From positions 1-64,000 of the forward strand of contig NW_025944357.1 of the NCBI RefSeq assembly GCF_000764305.2: 64,000 nt of DNA, given 5' to 3'. The notes beneath the pieces were generated by a model. That model saw only the letters and a list, made by a program, of their open reading frames with translations, did no database searches and was not told the origin of the DNA. How positions within the stretch are numbered: position 1 is the stretch's first letter; every line of letters starts with the position of its first letter. The stretch is from Hyalella azteca. Taxonomy: Eukaryota > Arthropoda > Malacostraca > Amphipoda > Hyalellidae. The position numbers and the translations under genes are program-made. This document shows positions 44,301-57,642 of the stretch, one piece after another.

Positions 44301-47300
44301 AGTATCTTCTCAAAGTTTATTGCTATTTTTATCGGGGTGTACATGGTACAAAAGATGTTGCGCAATGACGATTTACGAACGGAACATATATTATTAAGGA
44401 AATTTTATTATTAAAAGTAAGTTTCTAATGTAATTCTATTCTTTCTAGACCAACATATTCTAAATGTCACTCACCCGACGTTGCAATGATGAAATTTAAA
44501 TTTACTCAACCCAGTCAGTTAATTTTTTAGACAACGTTGAGATGTGTTCGAGTTATTTAATTTGTAATTGTTATTCCATCGAATGTGTCAACAATTCAAA
44601 ATTAATTAAACTGAATAAACCATTAGTAAAAATTATCCTTGCTACATTCGCATCAGTGTTCGGGGCTCGTATATGCGGCAACATCGCGGGCAGGCAATAC
44701 AGTTTAAATCTCACCACAACCGGCAAGTAATGTTCTACGAGGACGTGAATGTAAACTACCTAAAAAATTATGAACTCTGATGAAAATATGACAAGCATTT
44801 CTGCCATGAATCCAAAAATGAAAAAATGTTAGCAACGATTCATTTGAGAACTTACTTGGAATTGCGTCAAAGCCTGAAGAATGAGCTCGAAAAACGCTTC
44901 TCGGCAATACATGACTGTATTATATGCCACTAATGTAAGCCAACGGCTTTAATGAATGGCTTTCTAAGGAAATGAAATTCGCAGAAATTTAAGAAGAAAA
45001 ATAATTTCGAGGATCGTATTTATTATAACCCAAAGGTACAAAAAACTACCATGGAATTTCGATAACAGGATGAGTTTCGGACGGAGGAATCTGCTAAACA
45101 AAACAGGATTATAGTAGAGCGTGATCAACGTGATCAGGATATGGACAGTCTCCTGATCTCCCTGCACTCGATATGGCGAGTTTCAGTGATTGAAACTCAT
45201 TTTAACGGGATTAGTTTCCCCAAATGGTCTTTATACGTCACAAAAGTCTTTGTCTTTATTTTTCAATCGTTTTTTAACTGCATTGTTAAATTAAATAAAA
45301 AAAAAACTGTGTCGATCTAGAATTTAAATTTTTCCATTAATTACAAAATATGATTCATGCACTGAATCGGCACTTTTTTATTACTAAATTAATAAATCGA
45401 CAACTACTATCAGCGCATAAAAAATATGGCAGCAAAAATTGCTATTTATATACTTTAAAATAAATGAAGAAGCTGCTGCAAAACACCGTTTTTGCCTCGT
45501 ACCCACTTCAAGTCCAAGGCGTCGGTTTAGAAAAAATCGAGGGCTCTGCTGTAGTGGCATTAAATATTGTGTTACTAACTAGAGGTGTCATATCATAATA
45601 AATAAATTGTTTCATTATTTAACGGAAACTACTACACCAAACTAATGGATATTTGATGACATTAGCATCGGACGACATTCATCATTATCTCAAGAAATTA
45701 CTCGTAATTTACTTGACGCTGACGAAACTTAGTTTTCAGCAGTTTGTATGTATATGTGAATGTAAATTAAAGATCGAGGAAGTCTTTGCGCACTCTGACG
45801 TTTTATTGATGTTCGCTCAAATGTCACCGCCTAAAATGATTTGGCATGCAGTGCAGAAGTCACGGTCAATTCCATCATTCTATGAATGCAAGTAAGTTTG
45901 TATCATTGTGCATTCCATAAAATCTCTAATTTGCAGACAAAGCATCGACTAAATTAAATCCACATCGTATGCCTCCCCATAAACCGAGGACACTTCATGA
46001 CTCAAGATTTATTGTTTTGTTTCAGCCTCATTATAGCCTCTTTCATTGCCTCGTATTTATGCAGGTCTCATTCTGCTTTTTGATACACATTATTGGCGTT
46101 ATTTTGCTTCAAAACGTTACCATCTGTATAAATGAAGCTATAATATAATTAGACTGTAAGTCTCTTCAACTCGTCACAATTATAACGCCGTAACATTTCA
46201 GCAACATCGCCCCAATTATGTCCAGAGTATCCCGTCCCTAATCCTGCATTCAAATAACAGGCCTGCGAATGAAAGAGACTCGTTCTATTTTGCGCTCTTA
46301 ATGAAGTGCCCCAGCTGAGCCCTGGTGTAATCATAAATAATGACTCAAAAGTGTCGCTGAGCATAAAAAGATATCTGGCTTACGAGCAAACAAGCGTGTA
46401 AGTAGGTCAACGTCAGCAAGTTCCTCACACGGTAACGACTGATGCAAGTGGGACGGCGTTGAACGACTTCACGTCCAGGTGTTGTGTCCGCGTGAAAATG
46501 AAGCTCTCATTGTGGGGGATTGTAGGAAGAATTGTAATACCTCAATAATTTAATTATCGTAACTAAGCGGCGTATTGAGAATGATAAATCCTACATAATA
46601 AATGAAAGTATTTTATTGAAATTGAATGAAAAATTCTTATGTGCGATCCATACATTTTTGGAATGAAATCTATATTTTCTGTCAAAAGTTTTGGGACGGT
46701 AAAAAGTTTGAGCAAATGGAAATGAATATTTGATTTCTGCTTAAGTTTATACGATTTAATCTATGATGTTTAAAATTATATCTTATTATTTTCTGTTCAC
46801 AAAACAAGAACTGTTTTTTTAAACGATGACAGGCCCAGCATTTCTAGTTCAGTGATTCGATATCAAACCATGAAAGCTTCTTGCTTTTGAAAAAAGCTTG
46901 AAATGCAGGAAAGCTTCCTGGAAGCATTGGAGCTTTTAGGAAGCTCTCCTCTGGTATTAGGTATTAAAATGCATGTAATAACTAATAAAAGGTATTAAAA
47001 AAAGATGAAACTGTTCCTCATGCTTTTGTGATACAATTGGAATTGTGTTCTCCGGACGAATGGTATAGAAACGATAGATGCTGAGGCCTCTTACCCGGGC
47101 AATTGGGTCTTGAACGCAACTGAACATTCATTCGCACGGAAGCGACTTTGATTAACTTTGATTATGCATTTAAATAAACCTTCCGTGAATCAAAATTACG
47201 CTACGAGTCCAGCAACACACATTCTTTTTCCGACAAGGTTGCCGTTGCTTAGTTCTGCCCGTCGCCCGAGCTGCGCGTCCCAAAAGTGCACGAGACCTGC

Positions 47301-50300
47301 GACGAAAACAGCGGACAAATGCGACCAATTTGCTGGGATTACGGAATAGCTGGTAAAGATTAGCGGCCTAGCGCGCCTTATTAGTATCCGTGATACGACC
47401 GAGAGCAGACTTTGCTTACATGGTTACTTTGACGAGGCTGCAATAGAGAGGCGTTATACTGTATCTGCATATAGGGTTCTCGAGAATCAGGGGAACATTA
47501 TTTATATTCGTATTAGTGAACTGGGTACTACAACAATAATTTTATTAAATGTATTCTTCTTATGTCTATATTCTTCCTAAATGCTTTTTTCCTAGGTCAA
47601 TGATTCACCAGAATTTTCTAGAATTCATTTCTTGCAACCATGTGAGTTTGTAAATGGTGGATAGCAATCGCAAATTGTGAAGTTACTTTCAGAATTTAAC
47701 CGTGAAATTTTATATCAGAATTCAAGAAGCTGAAAATTACTTATATTTTGCTTCTGATAAATTCGAGTCTTTACAATGATTTCATTTCTAGGGACTCAAC
47801 TTGTATTATTACATCTAAGAAACATGAAAGCTACGTTAAGTAAATTGTTTGAGTTTATCTGACACATCGTTATTTTATCACACAACAACACCACTCTCGA
47901 AAATCATTTTATGTCCACGACTTCAAGAACGGAGAGAAGTTCTTTTAGGATATAACATAAAGTCTTTTATTGGAGAACTTAAAACGAAATATTGGTCCGG
48001 AGAAAACAAAACATATTACAAAAACATAAATATATATATTCGACAATGATTGTTGCGAATATTCACGGCAGCTTAAAAAAGAACTCACATATTTTCTCCG
48101 CAAATTTGGTAATTACTGCATGGGCGTCCTTAGTTTTGTCAGAAACATGATGGTTTCAAGGCAGGCTTTATCTTCGTTTGTTCACATTAATCTTGAAATG
48201 AACTGACTTACATGCTATATCCCCATATTAATGTTCTGAGGAATGCTCACGATTTCATGGTAGTCTAAATATTTCAATATTATCGCCATTCGGAGATTTT
48301 CCGATCGAGCTGCATCGATGATAGGTTGTTAATCTGAATAGATCCGAAAGTCGCTGAATAACGCTTTGAGATGAACTTCTTCATAATTCCACCAGCAAGC
48401 TTTCGAGTTTTTTTTTCAAAATCGTAAAATACCGGATCGCGGGTAATAGTCAGCGAAAGCTATGAACTTTTCCTTCGCGTCGAAAGCTTCTTAGAAATGT
48501 TTGAATGTAGTTATTGCAGGAGGCGAAGCTTCTTAGAAATGTATGCATGAATGTTGTTATTTCAGAAAGACACCAGTGGGGAGTTTCATTTTATCGGTAA
48601 TTCGCTAAATTGTATCACTATCATTCGACTAAGTGATCCCGCTGACAGATTGCCACCTTGTCACATTACATAATATTTTGCTCGACGTCGCGGCGTCTGT
48701 CATTTACACTCAATTGAGCCGCAGTGCACAATTTACTTAATTGGGACATCCAGGCAACAAAGAGGCTTAGAAATTCAACTGTGAACTGCGCACCAATTGA
48801 ATAGGCGTTATTTCGGCATTCTTCGGATAATATCTATGACAGATCCTACACATTCTTTAAAAACAGTGTTATTTCGTCCAATTGACAAGAAAAAAATCGG
48901 CATTTGTCACTTCACTAAGAGCCAGGAGGGAAATTTAGAAGGCAAGCGTATATTTACTCCCGAATTTTTATATGTCTCATCAACTTTCAGGCGTGGTGAA
49001 GTCATGCTTTAAAAGGCTGTGATTTTCTCGCGCAGTGAGAATGAAAAACCAGATCCAGTCTGAGGACTTTTTTCGGGCAGAGTTTGTGGCTTGAATTGCG
49101 CTGTTGCAAAGTAGAATTCGTGCAGTTTAGTATTTTATCGCCTGTCTCACGCTAGCCTTGTGTCTAATTAACTACGATTTTGACACATTTATTTCTCTCA
49201 AATTTTGACTGTAAATAAATTCGTTCATGTTAAATTTTCTCTGTAATGTTAGATTTACCCTTTTGTTCAGTTAGCGGATTTCTCCCTTGTTGATAGAGTT
49301 GTACTCTGTAAGCGGCAGAATAATCCGGGAGTTAGTACTTTAGAGTTACTCGTGGACGAAGCTCGGAAGCATGTTGTGCTCTGCCACGCTGCTCTTGCCA
49401 CACGGTTATGTTGAACTTGCAACTCTGTATTTAATATGAATAAAAAATTTTCATGGTTCACTGTGCGACACTTTGCTGAACCGAACCAAAATAGACGACC
49501 CGACCACAGTGTAATTTTCTTTATGTACAGAATTCAAATCTATTTTTACCCATTTTGACAACTACAAACTATCATCTAAACTTTAATATGAATTTGCGAA
49601 CATTATACCTGAATATTATTGACTTTCATATCCATTTATGTACCCTATCACATATATTCTGATATTCTGACGAAAAGTCAAGTGCAAAAAAATTAATGAG
49701 GTGAATGACTTTTAGATTGAAAAATATTATTCATATTCAATCATTTATAAATTATTATTGATTTTGTGAAGAACGCTCAGTTAAAAATATAAGACAGTTA
49801 CGGCAGAACGTGTTAGGTTTGTCATGTGGTCGCATAAAAATGAACTTTTATGCTGGTTTTGAAATATCAAAAACATGAAAATTCTATTATTAAGTGTGCC
49901 ACATTGTTGCTCTATTTGACCCGCTGTACTTAATTATTGTGCCACTAGATTTCTACGTTATCGCACAATTAACATTCAGGCCATCCGTTTAATTTTAACA
50001 CTGTTGAAAATTTCTGTTCATCATCATAAGAGTAATATATAATACCAAAAAATTACCAGATATTACCTGAATACCAGAATAGAGTACCATAAAATTTTAC
50101 AATAATTCCGGCGATTGTACCGGATTTTAAGGCAACACAACGATTTCATTCTGACCATCAATTAATTAATCTTCAATAACGGCCGTCATGGCAGTCAACT
50201 CTCAACAAAGACGTCGATGTACTCAGAAGTGATAAGAATGAGTTATAGGTTATATATATATAATGATAGCATGAGAGAGATGTACAAAGCTTGCCACCCT

Positions 50301-51775
50301 TCACGCCTTGACGCGACAACCTCATACTTAGCTACCCACCTATGCCAGCAGCGGGCGATCATCTGCAACGAACCAATAGGGCTCTTGATAACAATGCTAT
50401 TTATGTTTCATGCATTAATGGTTCAACCAGCTGAGGTTACTTTTTCAAGCCATTTAGGCTTATTGAAACAATACTACAGCTGCTACACGCATGAATGCAT
50501 TATAATTTTGAAGGTGCAAAGTTCAGTTCAAAAAGCTGTAGTATTAATATCATTCTAAAAATGTTTTCGAGTCGGCGAATTCCAACAAGATCTAATGAAA
50601 AATTTCAAAATTTGTGAGACCGTTTACTCGCATGAAAAATTTTCTCCATGTTAATTCATTTGTCCGTATAAGTTTATTTTACCCTCTTTTATGTCCAACA
50701 GAAAGGCTAAAATATATAGCGCTTATCAAATTCAAACACATTAAAAGCGAGATATGTCTTTGGACCACCTGACCTTGCCTCGCCAATGCACGTTATAGAA
50801 CAAATATGCTAAAATGAGAACCTTCTATCTAATATAACCTCAATAATTTTGTGACAGCATATTCTATGCATCATTATCAATTGTTCTCAATTTTCTAATT
50901 GTAAAGTTTGGTGTAGAGTTTATGGGTTTTGAAAGCAAGGACTTCAAGATGATGCTATGTTGGTGTGAATTTTTAAGGGTATAAAATAAAATAGTATTTT
51001 GGTAGTTGCCTAAGCGGAAAATCGAGCATTACATTTGCCATTACTATGGAGATTTTTATTGTCGTCCAGTTCTCCCCGCTGTATTTACTTAATTTAGTAC
51101 ATAATTCGTTTAGTTTAGATGTGCTCAGATGTACATCAAATTATCAGAAAACATGTGATCTTGCGAAAGATGTACAAAATATAATACTTTATATGATTGT
51201 GGAAATGATCCCGAATAGTGTATTGGCTTCGAGCTTTAAATTCGAATCTTGGGCGTGGCACGATAATTATATGTTGAGTTGTCGACACAAGACAAGTACA
51301 CCTCGCATTCAGGAACAGAAAGAGCATTGACCGATTCTGTGAAATATTCAAGAATATATGAACTTAAAGTACCGAGAAAATGAATAAGAAAAATCATACA
51401 TGCAATGTCGAAATTAGTTTTGATGAACATTGGAAATTTCCGTTTTTCGATTAGAATTAAAAAGAGAACCACAGCCAACGTTCCCGGCGCGTTCTGCCAT
51501 GCTTTCGATCGGTACAGTTGCGTCCTTAACCGAATTTAACATTCTTCAATAATTTTCTTGTAAAAATAAGTTACCAATACTTTTGGTTCACTGAAATCTC
51601 GATCTTATTTGACTGTAACAAGATTTGGGAAATTTAGTTCTAGTTAGAAGTCAAAACAAATATAGTTTAATTTTCTAATGTAATAGTTAATTTAAGTTAA
51701 CAACACTTAAGGCATCACGACATCTTGACTTTCTAAAAAGTAACACGATATATGAAATTTAGTTATTGTTGTGAA
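41330..51775. other. Gene-free stretch, about 10 kb
   Basis: AT-rich. No open frame exceeds about 115 codons and none resembles a known protein. Minor structure only: a 47-bp direct repeat at 48480-48570 (gcttcttagaaatgt twice). It could hold distant regulatory sequence or very diverged exons that I cannot see. Confidence 0.4.
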
Positions 51776-51860
51776 TACCATATATCAATATTCCATATAT
51801 CAATATTCCATATCATATATCAATATTCATGTATATGAATACCATATATCAATATTCGAA
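51776..51860. repeat. Short tandem array of ccatatatcaatatt
   Basis: About four units of catatatcaatatt with one interruption (catgtatatgaata). Confidence 0.8.
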
Positions 51861-54800
51861 TTATGTCGTCACTTCATTTCCCAACTTCATTGTGCGGAAT
51901 TTGTATTTAAGCTAACCCTCAGTGTCTGTTACCCATGCGACTGTGGAAATTATTGACTATAATTCCTTTTAAATTCACGACTACAGTAAAGTTTGCTTTA
52001 GAGAAACGTTTTCAAACGTTTTGGATTGCATTCTGATCATCAAAAGCTGAACCATGTCATTCAATTGCATAAAAACATTGGTTTGTGTGGCAATTGTTAT
52101 AATTGAAGATGCGATGATAAAACACAATATAGGAAGTTGAATAAGATGTGGATAACCTGCAGCTCGCCCTCGTACCTCCAGCTGCTAAACTAAAACTTCT
52201 GTTGCCAAACAAATGCAGTGAATCACCAGCAAACGTAAAACAAAATTAGTGCGGGAAAAATTATTTCAATATTGGTCAACATTAGAATTGGTCTATGGGA
52301 ACTTCAACTTTCGTGTGAAATTATTTTCTGACATCAGCTCCGCTCCATGAAAATCGTCATGGTGGAAGCGCGTACGTAAATATTTCATTCTAGTTATAAA
52401 TTCTACATAAATATGTAGAATTTATATAAATAAATTTACAGTATAAGTAAATTTAAAAATAAATATATATTATATATATTTTTATAATATAAATAGGTTA
52501 TGATTTATATATTTATAATAATTTATATATACATAATTATATAAATATCCTCACTTACATTTTCACGATTATTATTATTCGACATAGCAATTTTCGATTA
52601 TCAATAAATTGTCAAAATGTCATCTTCTTCTTATATGCAGGGAAACTGAAAAAAAATAAATCTCGTCACAGAATAAAAATGATCATAATTCCATTTCATT
52701 CCAATATTATCTCCTATTGGATGAATTTTGTTCTTCCCATATGTAATGAAGTGTTGCTGCAAATTTCCCACTACTGTCTGTCTGACTACGAAGTTTAAGT
52801 AGGACCGACTCTGACGTCGGTGTTAAGTTCAGTATAGCCGTCAGATACTATGCCGATCCCGACTTGCGTCCTGGTTCCTCTCTTATAGGATTTTGACTCA
52901 GACGCCAGGGTGAGTTGCGTGCTATGGTGGTAACTATCCGCTCAGTCCAAGCTCTTGCTGATAAAACCAATAGGGAAGTTGAATTTAATTTCCGGTCATT
53001 GGTGGACGTGACAATTAGACCATCCGAACTTTGAGGTGACGCGATTGATTAGATATTATTCAAGATTAGTTCGTCACACCATAAAACACAGAAATTTTTG
53101 TTTTATTCTATTTACAACTCGGAAAAAACGCACTAATTTCTAATTAAATGAGTGTCATGAAAAACATGAACAATTTATACCATTTTAGGGCAGCACCAAT
53201 ATTTCTTATCATCTTCTGGATGGTTTAATCCATCACAGTAATGAGTCAAGTCCTCAGTTTTCATATCTCCCGAAAACAGTTCAATTTCCGCCGCTAATGA
53301 GCTGTCGGCCAGCATAGCTCGGCCTACGCCTCTGAGCTGCCGTCGCGCCTACGTTGAGATTCTGCCTGAAACAAAAGAGTCGCCCATCTCTTAAAATAGG
53401 CAAACCGCTTGCTTGGCTAGAATGCACGAGTAATTACCAGAATTCCTGCTTATGTTTATTGTTAATATTTATTGACAAACAAGTTGAGTTCAATTATTTC
53501 TTAAGCATTTGAATCGTTATATTTGCTTCGAACTACGAATTTCCAATCGGCTTTTTCAATTTAACTAAAATTTGCTTGGTTGGTGGTGATCACTAAAGCT
53601 TCTGTCGTACAAGTTTTACAGTCTAAATTCCACATATATCAAGCTAAAATTAAGCTTGCTGCATTAAATTAACTTGACACAAATTTTACATCAACAATTT
53701 ATCATAGAATCTAAATTAGCAATCTGTGTTCGCTAAAAGACAACTTAGTCAGCTTTAATTTATTAGAATACTGGGAATTCTCTCTAGAATAAATCTACTT
53801 AATAAAACGTATAATAAAGCTACTACTAGGTCGTTCCGCGTAAATGAATGGCTGGATTTATAGCCAAAACTGCGACCAAACAGGCAACTTTCAATGCGGA
53901 GTGAATTAAGCGATTGCATTTCAAAACGACCTCGGTCGTTGCAGAGTAACGACAGAAGCGGAATAGAAAAGGATATCGTATAATTAATGCGAATTGATTG
54001 AAATTTATTCGATAAAGGGTGACACATTAAATTATCTCTCAGTGAAACGTATTTGAAATTTAATGCATACTCCTTTAATGATGAAAAAATCAATATTATT
54101 CGAGAATAAAATGTTTGTGTTGAAAGTTTCTGAATCAACCTTGTAGAAAGTTAACGACGGGTTGCTGTCATCGAGGTCACTCTGCTGCTTTCAAGCAATT
54201 TTTGGTGCTTATAGGTGCCTTTTGCTTGAGTTCAGAAAAACGTTGTTATCAGAATTCTTGAGGATTTTTTTCTATAGATTGAATAACTTTTTCATTACTA
54301 TTTTAACGGAGAGAAATACTCAGTTGAGATTATCCGCATCTTTACATGGCGTCACACATATTTGTCATTTCAATAATTCTTCGCAATATTGTCTATGACT
54401 AATTCAGTGATTCTAAAGTTTTGAAATAACTGAAATTGTAAGGTCGTGGGCAAACCGCTCAGCTTCCAATGGGTAGATTGTGTGGATAGATAAATTGTTA
54501 AGTCACTTGAAAAATATTGTATTTATTTCCTGATTTACGATCTACCTGTATTATTTATTGCCTTCGAATTTCATAAAATGGACTTCTACCATCGTTGTTT
54601 TACCGAATTATATATATGTTACAATCGACCAAAAAGTGACCACGGTCATTGAAACTTTGTAGGCAATTTTATTGATATCGCCAAAGAAACGTACAAATAT
54701 AAATGATTATGAGTTGTTTATGTACACTGTGCATGGTAAATCTTAAAAATCCTTATTTTTATTAAGTCAGCTGAGTGAAACTTCTGTCGGAATTTGGGTT

Positions 54801-56029
54801 CGACCCCAATCTATATCGACAAAGTAACTTTCTATAGGCATCGAGCCTATACGATGAGAGTTGCTCAATAAATATGAATTTTTGTTAGTATTAAATCTGT
54901 CGACAATTAAACTACGATGTTTTGAGTAGTGTTTGCGCTGATGTGTTTACAATGTCATAACTGGGCAAACAAACCACGAGCAGACAAATGGCCACAAAAC
55001 TGCCCTCCCGATAGCATCAGTTTGTGTGGGCGTGTATGAACAGTTAGACGTGCGGTTAAACGCTTCTCGTTTGCGTCATAATGAGGTGTCTTCTAGATTT
55101 TTCACAACTCCAACACAAACATCCTTGTGCTCTGGACAGCACCCTGACGGCTGGCCAGATAAGCCACGAGGATGATTGAGTGGCGAGCCTGAGGTCTCGT
55201 GGCACATCAGCGATCGTTGCTTGGCTGAATTTCGTGGCGGATACAATGGTGATCAAGGGTGAGATTGTGGGACATACAACGCTCGAGATTTCAGAATATT
55301 CCGATCAATTTGTTTGTTAATGTCATGACAGTCTTTGAAATTGTTTTAAAATTGAAATGTACACAACTTGATCCAGCGACAAAAGTCACCTAAATATTAA
55401 ATTTTACTCTTATAAATTTGAACTGGGGGTGCCGTTTTATTTTCCATGACTGTATATACATTTGAAGCCTAATCTATTAAATAGAATAGTGGATTGGAAT
55501 GATTGATTTTTTACTTAATATGTGCGTTATTCGACGCATTTTATTAAAAAATCTCCTAAAGAAAATTTTTCGTAGCTTTTATGTAAGATTGGCTCCTACT
55601 ATTGGCGAATTCTCCAAATGATCTCTTTAGCTATCATATACTATTGCAATAACTAAATTTTTGATGTGACATTGCGAATGAAGTCCGAGCCTATCAGGGA
55701 TAAAATACAAAATACAAAAAGATCACTGTTTGAAGGCTATTTATAGATATTGGAATTGAATTAAAAAAATTTTTCGAAATATTTTTCGAATTTCTAGAAT
55801 TCCTACATAAGTGCTCATTCAATTTTCAGACCGCGAACTCTCCAAATCACCTGGTGAGGCATGTTCTTAGCGAGTTATCGTCAAATGAGCTCAAATCAAA
55901 CGGGTGTAAAAGTAGTCCTGTTAATGTGTTCACTCATTAACAAGTCAAGTAGTCATTAGAAAGTCACTCATATTCGGCAATGTTATGCATGACATTAGCA
56001 AAGTGTCAACTGATCTTCACAAACCCACG
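51861..56029. other. Gene-free stretch
   Basis: Very AT-rich in parts (52400-52560 is nearly pure A/T). No gene was recognised. Confidence 0.4.
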
Positions 56030-56340
56030 AGGTTACACGTGTCGTGGTAGCCACGGAGTGCGACCGGCGCATATCACGACGTCAGTCTCGGAGGCTCGCT
56101 ATTGAAGAGCCATTGTCGTGGCGCCGCCTGATCACACCCGCCGTACAAAGGAGACTTCGACGCAAACAGGCGTCGCTTACGACACCTCGCCGGCTCACTT
56201 CGACGCGGCTTAGATAGCGATCTCTGAGACACCGAACAGACGTCGCTTACGGCACCTCGCCGGCTCTTATTGACGTCTAAATCAGGCGGCTCGCCTGTAG
56301 CAGCTTAAAAGGCGCGCGGCAGATTTATTCACTTGTTGGA
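56030..56340. other. GC-rich island with a 70-bp internal duplication
   Basis: This stands out against AT-rich flanks and is CpG-rich. gcgtcgcttacgacacctcg followed by ccggctc (from about 56166) recurs 70 bp later (from about 56236) with few changes. It could be a CpG-rich promoter, an exon of an unseen transcript or a repeat. No open frame of note runs through it. Confidence 0.45.
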
Positions 56341-57490
56341 ACGTAGGAAAATGAGCTTGTGAAAAACGTAACATGAAGCGCTTCTGGGGTCTAAACTTGG
56401 GTTGCGATGTTTCATGAATTCGTAATAACTCGTATAAGAAATCGAGAAATTTTATTTTTTCAACATTAATATTTACTTTTTCGAGTCACAATTTAAATTA
56501 TATAATATAATTTTTTTAGTTCCACTATTTTTATAATTTTTCTCTATGGAATGAAATATGCATTTTATATCACTTAATTATGTAGGGAAGAAGCATGCTT
56601 TTCTGTAACAGATAACTTCACCTGCCGTTCATTTGAATTCGATTTAGCTCCATTATACGTTAACTGAAATTAGCAGGATAAATACCCAATTCTTCGATCA
56701 CATGCAGTAAGTGGATAAGAAAATCATTCTTCCTATGTCTTTGATAATTATCAGTTGAGTTCAAGGAAAGCAGTTAGAAATTCTCCCTACCCATTTCTGT
56801 ACATGGGGAAGTCAGGATGCAGTAGGATCGAATCAATTGTATGCTCCTGCGTAAATAAAGAATAAAGAATTAAAGTAAGCGTAATGAAAGGCTCATATAT
56901 TCTATGTATTAGATCTCCAACTGAGAGCACGAATATATAATTCAAATTATGCGCATTCACTGTCCTAAAACTTCCTCATACTGATTTATTACACTGAGTA
57001 TTATTTCAGCGAAAACATATACTTAAACTAATAGAAAAAAAATTATATGTGTACATCCTCATTTGAGAAAGAAAATTCTTGCTCCACCCGATTCAATTCA
57101 TCATTTTTTTCTAGCAAAATCACAAAAAATACAGGATATTCAGCCAGATGTACAAATTACGCTTAATTAGTTGGATCTTTGCAATGGTCTCTTTGGATCT
57201 CTTTGCACAAATGAAACTATGGATCTCTCTGCACAAATGAAACTATTTTGCTCAACATTTCCAAGGTTTTTGTCTTCCAAAAAACACCTTTTGCGTCCTG
57301 AAGGTTTTTTTTGTGCCGTGCATCTATCGTAACGTTCTTGGTATGTGACATTTCCGGTCGAAGCTGCATGACGGTTAATTCCCGCAACACGCCTCCTTTA
57401 ATATTAAATTAGCATCATTTGAAGCTACTGATGCTATAAGAGAATCACCAACAGTTCGGCTCAGCCAAATGGGAAAAATCTAAATATAAT
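56341..57490. other. Gene-free stretch
   Basis: AT-rich, nothing recognised. A local duplication gatctct(t)tgcacaaatgaaact occurs around 57195-57245. Confidence 0.4.
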
Positions 57491-57642
57491 GGCTGATATA
57501 TATTGGTTGATATTTAATGGTTGATATTTAATGGTTGATATTCAATGGTTGATATTTAATGGTTGATATTTAATGGTTGATATTTATTGGTGGATATTTT
57601 ATGATTGATATTAACGGTTGATATTTAATGCTTGATATATAT
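57491..57642. repeat. 14-bp tandem repeat, about 11 copies
   Basis: The unit ggttgatatttaat is repeated with single-base variants (ggctgatatatatt, ggtggatattttat, gcttgatatatat). No coding role. Confidence 0.9.
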
